Assembly (NCBI GenBank): GCA_900539695.1
Contig: UQDG01000010.1
Location: 1 to 64,000, forward strand
Direction of reading: 5' to 3'
DNA: 64,000 bases
DNA from: an uncultured Oscillospiraceae bacterium
GTDB lineage: Bacteria > Bacillota > Clostridia > Oscillospirales > Ruminococcaceae
The position numbers and the translations under genes were made by a program. The number at the start of each line of letters is the position of its first letter. The first letter of the stretch is position 1. Of the stretch, positions 53,067-61,898 are shown piece after piece. The notes below the pieces were generated by a model that ran no database searches, was not told the origin of the DNA, and saw nothing but the letters and a program-made list of their open reading frames with translations.

Positions 53067-54290
53067 TTAGTCGCCGCGCCAGATTTGCGCCACGCTGTCC
53101 TGCTCGGCCGCGGCCAGGGTGGGATAGGCGGTGTTGTTAAATAGAGAATCGTAACGGTACAGCCCAATGTAATCGATGCCAAGTGTGTTCAGTGCGGCCA
53201 GTTGGTCGGCCAGGCTGTGGCCGGTCGACCATTCACCGGGGGTGTCACTGCCGTCGCCATCGCCGATGCGGTAGGCCCCCAGCCCGACGGCCAGGGTAAC
53301 GTCCTCGGCCCGGGGCAGGGCTGCCCACCGCGCGGCCAGCTGGCACAGGCTTTGAGCTGTGCTGCCGTTTTTGGTGTAGTTTTGCCCCCAATACAGCTGG
53401 GGCATCAGATAGTCCACATAGCCGCCCTGTGCCAGCCATAGGGCGGCATCACTGTATTGGTCGGCGTAGCTGCGGTCCGGGTCACCAATGGGTGCGACGC
53501 CGAACCGTACACCGTATTCGTGGGCGGTTCGGTAGCACAGGGCCATCAGGGCGTTGACATTTTGCCGCCGCCAATCGTCCAGCGAAAGAGCTGTGCCTGC
53601 GGCAGCGTAGTCGTCAGCGTCAAAGGCAGGGTCGGTGGTGGGGTAAAAGTAGTCGTCAAAGTGGATGCCGTCTAAGTCATAGTTATGGCACAGCTCGGCG
53701 ACGGCATCGGAGATGAAAGCGCGGACCTCGGCACTGGCGGGGTTTAGGTATAAGCCGGTGGAGGTGGTTTTGGTCCACTCCGGGTGGAGCAGGGCGGGAC
53801 TTTGGGCACACAGTAGAGGCATGCTGCCGCTTTGCAGCCGGTAGGGGTTGATCCAGGCTTCCAGCTGCAGGCCGCGGGCGTGGGCCGCCTGCACCAGCAG
53901 GGCCAGGGGGTCAAAGCCGGGGCCTTGCCCCTGGGTGCCGGTGCAAAGATGGCTGAAAGGGTAGTAGTCGCTGGGATAGAGGGCATCGCCAAAGGGGCGC
54001 ACCTGGACCAGCACCACGGTGGCCCCCAAATCAGCGATATTGTCAAACATGGCGGCAATATCTGCTGAAAAGGCCTGCGCGGAGGAAAAGTCTACCTGCT
54101 GCCACTCCAGATAGCTGACCCATACGGCATGGTAGGGCTGGCTGGCTGCAGGCTCTGCGGTGGGCGAGGGCACAGGCGTGGTATCGGGGACAGTGATGGG
54201 GGCGAAACCGCTATGTCGCCACCCCCAGAACGGTGCTGTAAAGTAAATGATAAGCAGAAAAACCGCCCAAAAGAACCCCCTGCGCCGCAT
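53067..54290 (-). CDS. exported GHL10-family glycoside hydrolase-like protein
   Basis: A 407-residue protein with an N-terminal membrane segment (FFWAVFLLIIYFTAPFWGW), a Thr/Pro linker (residues 33-50) and a TIM-barrel of the GHL10/YngK type. Hallmarks are HAVWVSYLEWQ, VLVQVRPFGDALYPSDYYPF, LEAWINPYRLQ, DGIHFDDYFYP (catalytic acidic pair) and VDYLMPQLYWGQNY. These proteins are thought to act on surface glycans; no substrate is established. It converges on the winged-helix gene with a two-base gap, so the genes are packed tail to tail without a visible terminator. Confidence 0.87.
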   Translation of the reverse strand: MRRRGFFWAVFLLIIYFTAPFWGWRHSGFAPITVPDTTPVPSPTAEPAASQPYHAVWVSYLEWQQVDFSSAQAFSADIAAMFDNIADLGATVVLVQVRPFGDALYPSDYYPFSHLCTGTQGQGPGFDPLALLVQAAHARGLQLEAWINPYRLQSGSMPLLCAQSPALLHPEWTKTTSTGLYLNPASAEVRAFISDAVAELCHNYDLDGIHFDDYFYPTTDPAFDADDYAAAGTALSLDDWRRQNVNALMALCYRTAHEYGVRFGVAPIGDPDRSYADQYSDAALWLAQGGYVDYLMPQLYWGQNYTKNGSTAQSLCQLAARWAALPRAEDVTLAVGLGAYRIGDGDGSDTPGEWSTGHSLADQLAALNTLGIDYIGLYRYDSLFNNTAYPTLAAAEQDSVAQIWRGD

Positions 54291-54344
54291 GAATCAACGC
54301 CCCCTTTTACCGCCATTGTATGCAAAGAAAAGGGGACATACCTC

Positions 54345-54373
54345 TTGGCAAGGGGAGAAAATTCTGCTATAAT
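54345..54373 (+). promoter_or_regulatory. promoter of the tRNA locus
   Basis: TTGGCA, a 17-base spacer and TATAAT, 17 bases before the broken tRNA. It should drive the broken and intact tRNA together. Confidence 0.75.
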
Positions 54374-54390
54374 ATAAAATACAACTGTGC

Positions 54391-54450
54391 GGGCCATTAG
54401 TTCAGCGGTTAGAACTCTCGGCTCATAACCGGCTGACCCAACCGCATCCA
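54391..54450 (+). pseudogene. truncated tRNA (CAT anticodon type)
   Basis: GGGCCATTAGTTCAGCGGTT begins like the intact tRNA at 54562, and the D-arm (GTTC/GAAC) and anticodon loop CTCATAA are present. The anticodon stem is imperfect, the T-arm is not recognisable and no acceptor complement (ATGGCCC) follows. It is the 5' part of a duplicated tRNA gene whose 3' half has been replaced. Confidence 0.65.
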
Positions 54451-54457
54451 CTTTCAA

Positions 54458-54557
54458 ATATGATGAAGTGCCGCAGTTTTTACTGAACTTCATCGCTAAG
54501 ATTTCTGCTTTGGCGATAAGTTGGCGATTTAGCCATCAACAGCACTTCTTCATCATA
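54458..54557. mobile_element. 100-bp insert with imperfect inverted ends between two tRNA copies
   Basis: ATATGATGAAGTGCCGCAG on the left and GCACTTCTTCATCATAATA on the right are imperfect inverted copies. The stretch replaces the 3' half of the first tRNA. No coding sequence. It may be a miniature element or the scar of an integration/excision event. Confidence 0.35.
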
Positions 54558-54561
54558 ATAA

Positions 54562-54634
54562 GGGCCGTTAGCTTAACGGTTAAAGCCACCGGCTCATAAC
54601 CGGTTCAGTGGGGGTTCGAATCCCTCACGGCCCA
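54562..54634 (+). tRNA. tRNA with anticodon CAT (tRNA-Ile2 or tRNA-Met)
   Basis: A 73-base cloverleaf: acceptor GGGCCGT/ACGGCCC, D-arm, anticodon stem CCGG/CCGG with loop CTCATAA, and T-arm with GGTTCGAATCC. CCA is not encoded. The loop CTCATAA and the presence of another elongator Met gene at 15018 favour tRNA-Ile2 whose C34 is changed to lysidine, but elongator Met cannot be excluded. Confidence 0.85.
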
Positions 54635-54686
54635 TGAAAAAAGAACGCAGCTATGTTATTTTTTAAGATAACACGGCTGCGATTCT

Positions 54687-54902
54687 TTATTTTTCGTACA
54701 ATTCACGGCTCAACTGATTGCGTATCGACTCCCGGCGTTTTTTGTATTGCTGGGTGTAGATCATTAAAGTCGTGCTCGGCTGGGCGTGACCTGCTTCAGC
54801 GGCAACCGTTGCAACGCCGATGTCAGGATTCGACATGAGCAGGCTGACAAAGGTATGGCGAAACATGTGTGGGTGAATCCAGCCTGAAAGGGCGATGCTC
54901 AT
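54687..54902 (-). pseudogene. C-terminal fragment of a tyrosine integrase
   Basis: A 71-codon frame encoding HPHMFRHTFVSLLMSNPDIG, then AEAGHAQPSTTLMIYTQQYK. This has the HxxR, the GH and the nucleophile tyrosine of phage- and ICE-type integrases, but the N-terminal two thirds are missing. The left junction lies within the end of treR (shared bases 54899-54902). With the tRNA duplication next to it, this is the remains of an element that used the tRNA as its attachment site. Confidence 0.75.
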
Positions 54903-55621
54903 TTTTTTCGGGTGGCAATGTCCTGAAAGCAGAAATAATCAGGCTGGTGACGGGACTGCGTAAATTCAAACAGCATCCCGGAGGCATTGAATGTCTGGTT
55001 TGTGACAACGGCAACGCAGTCATAGCTGTCCATGGCGAGGATTTTTTCATCCTGCGCGGTGGCGTGTTCCACCGTGATACGGCGCTTACTGGTGATAATC
55101 TGCATACCCAGTGTGTTTTCTATATAATCGTAAATGGAGTTGGCCGCAATCTCGGGGGTCAGACCGTGAACAAACTCTGTCAAAAAATAGTTGATATCCA
55201 AAATGAGTGCTTTTCCATCCAGATACCGCACACGGCGAATGTACCACAATTCATCGCCCACGGAAAACCCACTCAGCGAGGCAAGGCGCTCATCGGCAAT
55301 GACGGTTTTAAATTCTAAAACCTTTGTCACTGCGTGTAATCGGTTTCGCCGCGCGGTTTCCTGAAAAGTTTCAATACCTCCGATGGTAAATGTGGTTTTT
55401 CCCACCGGTTGATAAATCACCCGTACTCCGCGCCCCTGCATGGCCTGCACATAGCCATCGTTGGTCAGTTCAGCCAGCGCACGGCGAACCGTGTTGCGGG
55501 AGCAGGCGTATTCCTCGAGCAATGTATTCTCACTGGGCAGCAGGGACTGATAGGGATAGTCCTGCGCTTCAATACGCTTTTTTAAGCTGTGATAAATTCC
55601 TTCGTATTTTGCTTTTGGCAT
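54899..55621 (-). CDS. treR: GntR-family trehalose operon repressor
   Basis: A 240-residue HutC/TreR-type regulator. The N-terminal winged helix covers YEGIYHSLKKRIEAQDYPYQ, LLPSENTLLEEYACSRNTVR and RALAELTNDGYVQAMQGRGV. The C-terminal UTRA effector domain runs from about residue 85 (DELWYIRRVRYLDGKALILD). TreR usually senses trehalose-6-phosphate and leaves the DNA. The start at 55621 (MPKAKYEG) has AAAGGGA upstream. Divergent from treP, with three palindromes in between that fit as operators. Its 3' end is in contact with the integrase remnant but the protein length appears complete. Confidence 0.88.
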   Translation of the reverse strand: MPKAKYEGIYHSLKKRIEAQDYPYQSLLPSENTLLEEYACSRNTVRRALAELTNDGYVQAMQGRGVRVIYQPVGKTTFTIGGIETFQETARRNRLHAVTKVLEFKTVIADERLASLSGFSVGDELWYIRRVRYLDGKALILDINYFLTEFVHGLTPEIAANSIYDYIENTLGMQIITSKRRITVEHATAQDEKILAMDSYDCVAVVTNQTFNASGMLFEFTQSRHQPDYFCFQDIATRKK

Positions 55622-55640
55622 AGCGGAAGTCCCTTTCAAC

Positions 55641-55810
55641 TTGTTCAAACATTTGATTTAGTATATCGTATTTTCAGCCAAAATGCAAGAGGAGAATTTG
55701 TGCGCTGCACCGAATTTCATGCCTACACATAAAATTCCTGGAAAAACGCTTGACTTGTATGAACAAGTTTACTATACTGAGGCTGTAAGGCAAACTTGTT
55801 CATACAAGTT
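55641..55810. promoter_or_regulatory. treR-treP control region with operators
   Basis: ACTTGTATGAACAAGT (55753-55768) and ACTTGTTCATACAAGT (55794-55809) are near-perfect dyads and match each other as inverted copies. CAACTTGTTCAAACATTTG near 55638-55656 is a weaker third, overlapping the treR ribosome site. The first lies inside the treP promoter: TTGACT (55750-55755), 17 bases, TATACT (55773-55778). Binding of TreR there would block polymerase, and the third would allow autoregulation. Confidence 0.8.
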
Positions 55811-55853
55811 TGAATATCCGCTTTAGCGGGATTCTGAAGGAGGAAAAAATAAA

Positions 55854-57269
55854 ATGGGTAAGTACGAACAGGATGCACGGCTACTGCTTGAGTATGTCGG
55901 CGGAAAAGAGAACATTGCGGCGGTATCTCACTGCGTATCGCGTATGCGCTTTGTTCTGAATGACCCTGCCAAGGCAGATGTTGCCAAAATCGAGTCTCTG
56001 AAATCTGCCAAAGGTACATTCACACAGGCCGGGCAATTTCAGGTGATTATCGGCAACACGGTCAACGATTTTTACAATGATTTTATCGCGGTATCCGGCA
56101 TTGATGGTGTTTCCAAAGACGCCGTCAAGAGCGCGGCCAAGCAGAATCAGAACGCACTGCAAAGAATTATGAGCGTGCTGGCTGAAATCTTTGCCCCGCT
56201 GATTCCCGCCATCATCACCGGCGGCCTGATTCTGGGCTTCCGCAACTGTATTGACAGTATTTATTTGTTTGGCAACGGCACACAGACGCTTTGTGATATC
56301 AGTCAGTTCTGGTCCGGTGTTGACAGCTTCCTTTGGCTGATTGGCGAAGCTATCTTCCATATGCTGCCGGTCTGCATCTGCTGGTCCGTTACCAAAAAGA
56401 TGGGCACCACGCAGAGCCTTGGCATCGTGCTGGGCCTGACGCTGGTTTCCGGCCAGCTTCTTAACGCCTACGCGGTGGCCTCCACGGCGGCAGCCGACAT
56501 CCCCAAATGGGACTTTGGCTTTTTCACGATCAATATGATTGGCTATCAGGCGCAGGTCATTCCGGCTATGCTGGCCGCGTTTACGCTCGTGTATCTGGAG
56601 CGCTTTTTCCGTAAAATCTGCCCGCCGGTCATTTCAATGATTGTGGTTCCGTTCTGCTCTTTGGTGCTGTCCGTTATCATCGCCCACACGGTTCTCGGCC
56701 CCATCGGCTGGAAAATCGGTTCTGTCATCTCCGATGTGGTTTATGCAGGTATCTCCGGCTCTTTCCGCGTTGTGTTCGGTGCTATTTTCGGTTTTGTTTA
56801 TGCGCCGCTTGTTATTACCGGTCTGCATCATATGTCTAACGCAATTGATATGCAGCTGATTGCCGACTTTGGCGGCACCATGCTGTGGCCGATGATTGCA
56901 CTGTCCAACATTGCACAGGGTTCTGCCGTTCTCGGTATGATTTATCTCCAGCGCAAAAATGCCGCCGCACAGGAAGTCAACGTTCCCGCCTGCATCTCTT
57001 GCTATCTGGGTGTCACAGAGCCTGCCATGTTCGGCGTCAACCTGAAATATAATTTCCCCTTTATCTGCGGCATGATTGGTTCCGCAACAGCCGCAGTGGT
57101 CTGTGTGGCAACCTCCACCACGGCCAACGCAATCGGCGTCGGCGGTATCCCCGGCATTCTGTCTATCCAGCCGACCTATATGCTCAGCTTTGCGCTGTGC
57201 ATGTTGATTGCTATTGTTGTCCCCTTTGTGCTGACGGTTGCCATCGGCAAGAAAAAAGGCGTTGCCTGA
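55854..57269 (+). CDS. treP: PTS trehalose transporter subunit IIBC
   Basis: A 471-residue membrane permease that imports trehalose and phosphorylates it to trehalose-6-phosphate. The IIB domain (residues 1-85) has the phosphocysteine in AAVSHCVSRMRFVL. The IIC domain (from about 105) has the family segments IFAPLIPAIITGGLILGFRN, PVCICWSVTKKMGTTQSLGI and CISCYLGVTEPAMFGVNLKY, with GITE-like TEP. No IIA domain is attached, so a glucose-type IIA elsewhere is needed. Followed by treA after 29 bases. Specificity is inferred from treA and treR. Confidence 0.9.
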   Translation: MGKYEQDARLLLEYVGGKENIAAVSHCVSRMRFVLNDPAKADVAKIESLKSAKGTFTQAGQFQVIIGNTVNDFYNDFIAVSGIDGVSKDAVKSAAKQNQNALQRIMSVLAEIFAPLIPAIITGGLILGFRNCIDSIYLFGNGTQTLCDISQFWSGVDSFLWLIGEAIFHMLPVCICWSVTKKMGTTQSLGIVLGLTLVSGQLLNAYAVASTAAADIPKWDFGFFTINMIGYQAQVIPAMLAAFTLVYLERFFRKICPPVISMIVVPFCSLVLSVIIAHTVLGPIGWKIGSVISDVVYAGISGSFRVVFGAIFGFVYAPLVITGLHHMSNAIDMQLIADFGGTMLWPMIALSNIAQGSAVLGMIYLQRKNAAAQEVNVPACISCYLGVTEPAMFGVNLKYNFPFICGMIGSATAAVVCVATSTTANAIGVGGIPGILSIQPTYMLSFALCMLIAIVVPFVLTVAIGKKKGVA

Positions 57270-57298
57270 TTCGGTTCTGAATGTAAGTGGGGTTTGCA

Positions 57299-58942
57299 AT
57301 GTACAATTTCAAGGACAAGGTTGTCTACCAAATTTACCCGAAATCCTTTCATGATTCCAACGGGGATGGCTTTGGCGATTTGAAAGGCGTCACCCAAAAG
57401 CTGGACTATTTGGCGGATTTGGGTGTAGATTACCTATGGCTGACACCGTTTTTCCCTTCACCCCAGCGGGACAACGGCTACGATGTGGCCAACTACCGTG
57501 CGGTGGATTCCCGCTACGGCACGATGGATGATTTGGACGAATTGATTCGGGAAGCCGACAAGCGCGGTATTGGCCTGATGCTGGATATGGTGTTCAACCA
57601 CACCTCCACCGAGCATGACTGGTTTCAAAAAGCATTGGCAGGCGATAAAAAATACCAGGACTACTACATTTTCAAGGATGGCTCTCCCGACCGCTGCCCC
57701 ACAAACTGGGTGTCCAAATTCGGAGGCTCCGCGTGGGAGTATGTGCCGCAGTTGGGTAAATGGTATCTGCATTTGTTTGATGTCATGCAGGCTGATTTGA
57801 ACTGGGAGAATCCTGCTGTGCGTGCCGAAATGGCCGACATCCTGCGCTTTTGGAAAGCGAAGGGAATCAAGGGCTTCCGCTTTGATGTAGTCAATCTTAT
57901 CTCCAAACCGGAACTGTACGAAGACGACTTGGAGGGCGATGGCCGTCGCTTCTATACTGATGGCTGCAATGTCGGCAAGTATCTGAAAGAACTGGTGGCC
58001 GCAGGCGGTATTGACGGTATGATGACTGTCGGGGAGATGTCCTCCACTACGCTGGAAAACTGCATCGGGTACACATCAGAGAAAAACCATGAACTGACGA
58101 TGTGCTTCAACTTCCATCACCTGAAAGTGGACTATAAAAACGGGCAAAAATGGGAGCTGATGCCTCCCGACCATGGGGCGCTGAAGCGTTTGTTCCGGAC
58201 CTGGCAGGAGGGAATGCAGGAACACGGCGGCTGGAACGCTTTGTTTTGGTGCAATCACGACCAGCCGCGTGCTGTCAGCCGGTTCGGCAGCGACACGACC
58301 TATTGGAGAGAAAGCGCCGAAATGCTGGCCACGGCGATTCATTGTATGCGCGGCACACCCTATATTTATCAGGGAGAGGAACTGGGCATGACGAATCCTC
58401 ATTTTACCGAAATTGACCAGTACCGTGATGTGGAGAGTCTTAACTACTATAAGATTCTGCGTGAGCAAGGTAAATCCGAGGCTGAGACGCTGAATATTCT
58501 GGCACAGCGCAGCCGGGATGACGGCCGTACTCCCATGCAGTGGGACAGCAGCCCTAACGCAGGCTTTACGTCAGGTACGCCGTGGATTGGTGTGGCGGAT
58601 AACTATAAGAGCATCAACGCTGCGGCGCAGACGAGTGATGCGGATTCGATTTATAGTTTCTACAAAGCGATGGTACGCTTGCGGAAGGAACACCGGGTCA
58701 TAAGTGAGGGAAAAATTGAATTTCTTTACCCCGACAACACCGACCTGCTGGCTTATCGGCGCTATGGCTCGGCGGACAAGGAAGAACTTCTTGTACTTTG
58801 CAACCTGACAGAGCAAGAAATCCACGCTGAACTGCCTGACGCTTGGGCGACTGCAGAAAAACTGATAGGAAACTACGCAGATAACCCTTCAGAGACCCTG
58901 CGTCCGTATGAGTGTGTTGTATTGTATACCACAAATGAATAA
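57299..58942 (+). CDS. treA: alpha,alpha-phosphotrehalase (trehalose-6-phosphate hydrolase)
   Basis: A 547-residue GH13 (subfamily 29 type) enzyme that splits trehalose-6-phosphate to glucose and glucose-6-phosphate. Conserved regions are KVVYQIYPKSFHDSNGDGFG at the start, LMLDMVFNHTSTEH (region I), GFRFDVVNLI with the nucleophile Asp (region II), MTVGEMSS with the acid Glu (region III) and WCNHDQPR (region IV). Oligo-1,6-glucosidase is similar, but the PTS gene and treR place it in trehalose use. The ATG at 57299 follows GTGGGG. A strong terminator closes the operon. Confidence 0.93.
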   Translation: MYNFKDKVVYQIYPKSFHDSNGDGFGDLKGVTQKLDYLADLGVDYLWLTPFFPSPQRDNGYDVANYRAVDSRYGTMDDLDELIREADKRGIGLMLDMVFNHTSTEHDWFQKALAGDKKYQDYYIFKDGSPDRCPTNWVSKFGGSAWEYVPQLGKWYLHLFDVMQADLNWENPAVRAEMADILRFWKAKGIKGFRFDVVNLISKPELYEDDLEGDGRRFYTDGCNVGKYLKELVAAGGIDGMMTVGEMSSTTLENCIGYTSEKNHELTMCFNFHHLKVDYKNGQKWELMPPDHGALKRLFRTWQEGMQEHGGWNALFWCNHDQPRAVSRFGSDTTYWRESAEMLATAIHCMRGTPYIYQGEELGMTNPHFTEIDQYRDVESLNYYKILREQGKSEAETLNILAQRSRDDGRTPMQWDSSPNAGFTSGTPWIGVADNYKSINAAAQTSDADSIYSFYKAMVRLRKEHRVISEGKIEFLYPDNTDLLAYRRYGSADKEELLVLCNLTEQEIHAELPDAWATAEKLIGNYADNPSETLRPYECVVLYTTNE

Positions 58943-58947
58943 AAAGT

Positions 58948-58997
58948 AAAGCAACAAGAGTGTCTACTACGAAGGCAGACGCTCTTGTTGCTTTTTT
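58948..58997 (+). terminator. terminator of the trehalose operon
   Basis: AAAGCAACAAGAG and CTCTTGTTGCTTT form a long perfect stem with an extended inner hairpin and a T6 tail. Confidence 0.9.
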
Positions 58998-59105
58998 CGC
59001 ATTTTTTATATGAGAGGACTTGAACAGGACACAATTGACAAACCACCCTGAATACGTTTTAATGATAGTACAATAAACCTGAAAAAACCAGAAAGGGGAA
59101 CCCAT

Positions 59106-60029
59106 ATGAAACATGCCAAGCAAACCCGTGCACCTTGGATTCTGCTCGCCTGTTTGGCGGCCATTGCACTGTGCATAGTGGCAGCTGTTACACTATTACA
59201 ACCCAACACCAACCCAAAGAACATCGAGATCCCCGGTACGCGGGGCAATATCCCGGCTACCATCCAGCTGCCTGCCAAATCTGCCCGGGGCGAGGAACTG
59301 CCGCTGGTGGTGCTGTGCCATGGCTTTACCGGCAACCGGCAGGGAGACGGCCACTTCGCGCCCCTGGCTGAGGACCTGGCCGCCCATGGCATTGCCACTG
59401 TGCGGCTTGATTTCGCCGGCTGCGGCGACAGCACCGAACCTTACGCCAACTACACGCTGGCCAATATGGCGGCGGATGTGGACAGCGTGATCGGCTACAT
59501 GCAGGCCACCTACGGCACCGGCAAAACGGCGTTGGTGGGCCACAGCATGGGCGGGCGGTTGGCCAGCCTCTACCCGCAGCTGGGGCAGTACCCCGTCACG
59601 GCACTGGCCCTCTGGAGCCCCGCCAACGGCACGGGCCTGCAGGGCTTGGAGTTTTTAAGCATTGATAACTTTGCCGCCGTGGAAGAACTGGCCGCCCGCG
59701 CCGATGCCGAGGGCAGTGTAGCGGCTTGGGGCGTGGAGCTGAGTGCCGCCTACATCGACGGTATGCGGGACAGCGACCCCAACGTGACCCTGCAGGAAAG
59801 CGGCTTGCCGGTGCTGCTGACCTACAGCGGCAATGAGCGCATCTTGAGCGACACTACCCAAACCGAAACCAAGGCGGCCGTCGAAAGCCTGCCGGACGGC
59901 CAGGTGGTGCTGGACCCCTTCGTGAACGGTGACCACAATTATACCAGCGAGGACCCCGCCACCAACACCCAGCTGGACGCTGACCTGCGCCAGGTCACGG
60001 TAGATTTTTTGACGTCCCATCTGCAATAA
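59106..60029 (+). CDS. membrane-anchored alpha/beta hydrolase (esterase-like)
   Basis: A 307-residue serine hydrolase. The N-terminal segment WILLACLAAIALCIVAAVTL is a signal anchor that places the enzyme outside the cell. LCHGFTGNRQG (oxyanion loop), FAGCGDS, VGHSMGGRLA (nucleophile elbow, near residue 137) and NGDHNYTSEDP (catalytic His near 280) are in the expected order. It belongs to the lipolytic/peptidase S9-S33 group; homologues include cinnamoyl and other ester hydrolases, but substrate is unknown. Ribosome site AAAGGGGA. Monocistronic. Confidence 0.86.
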   Translation: MKHAKQTRAPWILLACLAAIALCIVAAVTLLQPNTNPKNIEIPGTRGNIPATIQLPAKSARGEELPLVVLCHGFTGNRQGDGHFAPLAEDLAAHGIATVRLDFAGCGDSTEPYANYTLANMAADVDSVIGYMQATYGTGKTALVGHSMGGRLASLYPQLGQYPVTALALWSPANGTGLQGLEFLSIDNFAAVEELAARADAEGSVAAWGVELSAAYIDGMRDSDPNVTLQESGLPVLLTYSGNERILSDTTQTETKAAVESLPDGQVVLDPFVNGDHNYTSEDPATNTQLDADLRQVTVDFLTSHLQ

Positions 60030-60281
60030 ATACCAATAAGCACAAAAAGCGCCCCCGTTCGGTTGCGGCTCCGAACGGGGGCATAAGGGGTATCGATTGG
60101 TGTGAGGAGGAATCATGTTCCAGAATTACGGTTGCGGCTCCGTAACCCTGTGCTTATACAATACAGGACATCTGCTAAAAAACTATGATACTGGTATGAA
60201 CATTTTGTAAATTGCATAAAGCAAACAAAAACCTCCGGCTTTCGGGCCGGAGGTTTTGTTTGCTTGTGGTTTAAGCTGCGA
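60030..60281. other. esterase-oadB intergenic region with repeated hairpins
   Basis: 252 bases. GCCCCCGTTCGG and CCGAACGGGGGC (60051-60082) form a strong hairpin with loop TTGCGG; there is no T-run on the plus strand, though A5 upstream would give one on the minus strand. A second hairpin near 60127-60147 (TTACGG and CCGTAA) has the same loop text, GTTGCGGCT. The oadB terminator is at 60219-60265. Confidence 0.5.
60219..60265. terminator. terminator of the sodium-pump genes
   Basis: AAACCTCCGGC and GCCGGAGGTTT pair with loop TTTCGG, and the outer flanks AAGCAAAC/GTTTGCTT continue the stem. It lies 17 bases past the oadB stop on the minus strand. Confidence 0.88.
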
Positions 60282-61472
60282 TTAGCCGAACATGTTGATC
60301 AGAATACCAGCAGCAACGGCGGAGCCGATAACACCAGCAACGTTGGGACCCATGGCGTGCATGAGCAGGTAGTTGCGGGGGTTGTACTCCTGGCCGACTT
60401 TCTGGGAAACACGGGCAGCCATAGGAACGGCGGAAACACCGGCGGAACCGATCAGCGGGTTGATCTTGCCGTGGGTGATGACGCACATGATCTTGCCCAG
60501 GATGACGCCGCCAGCGGTGCCGACACCGAAAGCAACGATGCCCAGGACGATGATCTCGACGGTCTGGATGTTCAGGAAGGTAGAAGCGTTGGTAGTGCAG
60601 CCAACGGAGAAGCCCAGGAAGATGGTGATGATGTTCATCAGTTCGTTGCCGGCGGTCTTGGTGATACGCTCAACAACGCCGGACTCCTTCATCAGGTTGC
60701 CCATCATCAAGCAGCCAACCAGGATAGCAGCATCCGGCAGGGTCAGGGCAACGATGATGGTAACGATGATGGGGAAAAGGATCTTCTCGGTCTTGGAAAC
60801 ACGGCGGGGTGCGGTCATGACGATCTGACGCTCTTTTTCCGTGGTCAGGGCCTTCATGATAGGCGGCTGGATAACAGGCACCAGCGCCATGTAGCAGTAT
60901 GCCGCAACCGCGATGGAACCCAGCAGGTGCGGGGCCAGCTTGGTGGTAACATAGATAGCGGTGGGGCCGTCAGCACCACCGATGATGCCGATAGCACCGG
61001 CTTCCTGGTTGGTGAAGCCCAGGATCTTAGCGCCAACGAAGGTGAAGAAGATGCCCAGCTGAGCAGCAGCGCCCAGCAGCAGGCTGGAGGGACGTGCGAT
61101 CAGCGGCTCGAAGTCGGTCATGGTACCGATGCCCAGGAAGATCAGCGGGGGATAAATACCTAGCTTGACGCCTAAGTAAATGTAGTCGACCATGCCGCCG
61201 GAAGAACCAAGCAGCGCCCAGTCAATGTGGTTTGTCTCATTGATGAAGATGTCCATGTGGAAGATGCCGTCCAGGGGCAGGTTGGTCATCAACATACCAA
61301 AGCCGATGGGCAGCAGCAACAGAGGCTCGAACTGCTTGACGATGGCCAGATACAGTAGCACGCAGGCCACGGCGAGCATGACGGCGTACTTCCAGCCGCC
61401 CTCGGTGAAGAAGATCTGTGCCCAGCCTGATTTGGCAAAAATCTCCGAGATGTTGGTTAAAATAGCACCCAT
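60282..61472 (-). CDS. sodium-translocating decarboxylase beta subunit
   Basis: A 396-residue polytopic membrane protein of the OadB/GcdB/MmdB family. It couples decarboxylation of a carboxybiotin to sodium export. Family blocks are [15 protein letters not shown], the discontinuous-helix region [20 protein letters not shown] (sodium-binding Asp), [20 protein letters not shown], and the C-terminal [20 protein letters not shown]. Glutaconyl-CoA, methylmalonyl-CoA and oxaloacetate pumps share this subunit, so the substrate depends on an alpha subunit not in the window. Directly follows the gamma-subunit gene. Confidence 0.92.
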   Translation of the reverse strand: MGAILTNISEIFAKSGWAQIFFTEGGWKYAVMLAVACVLLYLAIVKQFEPLLLLPIGFGMLMTNLPLDGIFHMDIFINETNHIDWALLGSSGGMVDYIYLGVKLGIYPPLIFLGIGTMTDFEPLIARPSSLLLGAAAQLGIFFTFVGAKILGFTNQEAGAIGIIGGADGPTAIYVTTKLAPHLLGSIAVAAYCYMALVPVIQPPIMKALTTEKERQIVMTAPRRVSKTEKILFPIIVTIIVALTLPDAAILVGCLMMGNLMKESGVVERITKTAGNELMNIITIFLGFSVGCTTNASTFLNIQTVEIIVLGIVAFGVGTAGGVILGKIMCVITHGKINPLIGSAGVSAVPMAARVSQKVGQEYNPRNYLLMHAMGPNVAGVIGSAVAAGILINMFG

Positions 61473-61484
61473 TTCCAGACCTCC

Positions 61485-61898
61485 TTACATAAAGGGCGTG
61501 GTATGCTCACGCACACCGGCATCGCCCCAGGAACCACGGCGGGAGCCTGCGGCGGGCTTGGAAACGCGGCGGATGCCGTGGATCACAGCGCCGGAACCCA
61601 TCACAGTAGCAACAGCGGCAGAAATCGCAGCAATGACCTCGCCGGGGATGCCGCCATTGTCAGCCTTAGCAGCGGGGGCAGCGGGCTTGGCAGCAGGTGC
61701 CGGGGCAGCTTTGGCAGCCGGTGCGGCAGGGGCCTGCGGCTTAGGATCAGCAGGTTTTTTGTTTTTCAGGTCGAAGAGCTTGCCCTCCAGGGTAATGATG
61801 AGGCACAGGGCGATCAGCATGGCAAAAACCAGGGTAATACTGGTCAGCACCACGGTGCCGTCGCTGGCTTCCAAGGCAAGCAGAGCGAGGTTGGGCAT
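61485..61898 (-). CDS. sodium-pump decarboxylase gamma subunit (OadG-like)
   Basis: A 137-residue protein with one N-terminal membrane helix (VLTSITLVFAMLIALCLIIT), a flexible Ala/Pro/Lys linker (residues 48-80) and a C-terminal region, GEVIAAISAAVATVMGSGAV, ending RGSWGDAGVREHTTPF. The membrane helix plus terminal block is the pattern of the small subunit that bridges the beta subunit and the carboxyltransferase. The Ala/Pro linker resembles those of biotin carriers, but no biotin-domain MKM motif is present. The start at 61898 follows AAAGGAGG. First gene of the pair. Confidence 0.82.
   Translation of the reverse strand: MPNLALLALEASDGTVVLTSITLVFAMLIALCLIITLEGKLFDLKNKKPADPKPQAPAAPAAKAAPAPAAKPAAPAAKADNGGIPGEVIAAISAAVATVMGSGAVIHGIRRVSKPAAGSRRGSWGDAGVREHTTPFM

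Noticed and set aside
60051..60082. Strong hairpin as terminator of the esterase gene
   Set aside because: No T-run follows on the plus strand (ATAAGGGG), so it does not fit an intrinsic terminator in that direction.
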